DNA of 6,094 bases from RBG-16-66-20 sp049651845. GTDB taxonomy: Bacteria; Pseudomonadota; Gammaproteobacteria; Burkholderiales; SG8-39. Positions 5,937-6,094 of the stretch are shown in pieces. Position 1 is the stretch's first letter. Every line of letters begins with the position of its first letter. Below the pieces are notes generated by a model that was not told the origin of the DNA, made no database searches, and was given only the letters and a program-made list of their open reading frames with translations. The stretch covers positions 1-6,094 of the forward strand of contig JBASCW010000092.1 of NCBI GenBank assembly GCA_049651845.1, read 5' to 3'. The translations under genes and the position numbers were made by a program.

Positions 5937-6094
5937 TCGGCGAGCTTGCGCCGGACGAAATCGAGGAAGTGCGACCGGAAGCGCTCCGGCGCGTAGCCTT
6001 CGGCGCGCGCGCGGCAGGCCGCCGCGTCGATGCGCCCGGCGTTGGCCTCGAATGCGCGCACGGCGGCCGCGACGGCCGCGGCGCTCTGCTCCGC
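5906..6094 (-). CDS. Glycosyltransferase C-terminal end (GT4-like), 5' part outside window
   Basis: An open frame enters from the right edge on the minus strand and ends at TGA 5908-5906, giving 62 residues with no start in view. It reads AVRAFEANAGRIDAAACRAR (11-30), then YAPERFRSHFLDFVRRKL (34-51), and ends in a basic Trp/Arg tail. The pattern of F-E, then A-C-R-A-R-A, then P-E-R-F-R and a final amphipathic helix is what I recognise from the C-terminal helices of WbaZ-like GT4 glycosyltransferases. The E-x7-E catalytic region would lie further upstream and cannot be checked here. The frame overlaps the following GT2 by 31 nt (19 nt if the later GTG is used), which fits one minus-strand operon. 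The coding call is strong because of the overlap pattern and the family-like ending; the exact family is moderate. Confidence 0.7.
   Translation of the reverse strand, partial: AEQSAAAVAAAVRAFEANAGRIDAAACRARAEGYAPERFRSHFLDFVRRKLAEWKGRWAPRR

Noticed and set aside
6002..6014. GCGCGCGCGC run as a simple repeat
   Set aside because: It lies in coding sequence for alternating Arg and Ala codons of the GT4 C-terminus and is too short to be more than codon bias.
1..6094. Mobile elements, CRISPR arrays, tRNA or rRNA genes, attachment sites
   Set aside because: No transposase or integrase motifs, no regular direct repeats and no structured RNA pattern were seen; nearly every base is in a glycan-related gene.

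Overview
This window is a GC-rich stretch packed with glycosyltransferase genes and reads as an internal part of a surface-polysaccharide locus (exopolysaccharide, capsule or O-antigen). It holds seven protein genes. Five are complete glycosyltransferases. One is an FkbM-type methyltransferase cut by the left edge, and one is the C-terminal end of a further glycosyltransferase cut by the right edge. The strong GC bias, the heavy use of GCG, CGC, CTC and GGC codons, and the family types suggest a high-GC Gram-negative bacterium, most plausibly a (beta)proteobacterium. This is an inference from composition; no taxonomic marker gene is present.

The layout is three transcription blocks. Block A (1-1776, minus strand) is a GT-A fold glycosyltransferase of the GWATW type followed by the FkbM methyltransferase, with 8 bp between them. 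Block B (1803-3892, plus strand) is a GT2 glycosyltransferase whose stop overlaps the start of a GT4 glycosyltransferase (TGATG). Block C (3850-6094, minus strand) is the end of a GT4, then a GT2, then another GT4, with each gene overlapping the next. Blocks A and B diverge from only 26 bp. Blocks B and C converge and overlap by 43 bp, so both stop codons lie inside the opposing gene. There is no gene-free stretch longer than 26 bp.

The genes most likely work together at the inner face of the cytoplasmic membrane. The glycosyltransferases would add successive sugars to a lipid-linked oligosaccharide, and the FkbM protein may O-methylate a sugar or a related acceptor. No flippase, polymerase, initiating phosphoglycosyltransferase, chain-length regulator or sugar-nucleotide synthesis gene is visible, so these must lie outside the window. 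Donor sugars, acceptor sugars and linkages cannot be read from the sequence.

I do not see a new kind of system here. The points most worth a second look are the compact divergent start region with overlapping -10-like boxes on both strands, the 43-bp convergent overlap bounded by an inverted repeat, a hairpin just before a stop/start overlap, and the C-terminal extension of the FkbM protein. I see no RNA genes, mobile elements, CRISPR arrays or classical terminators.
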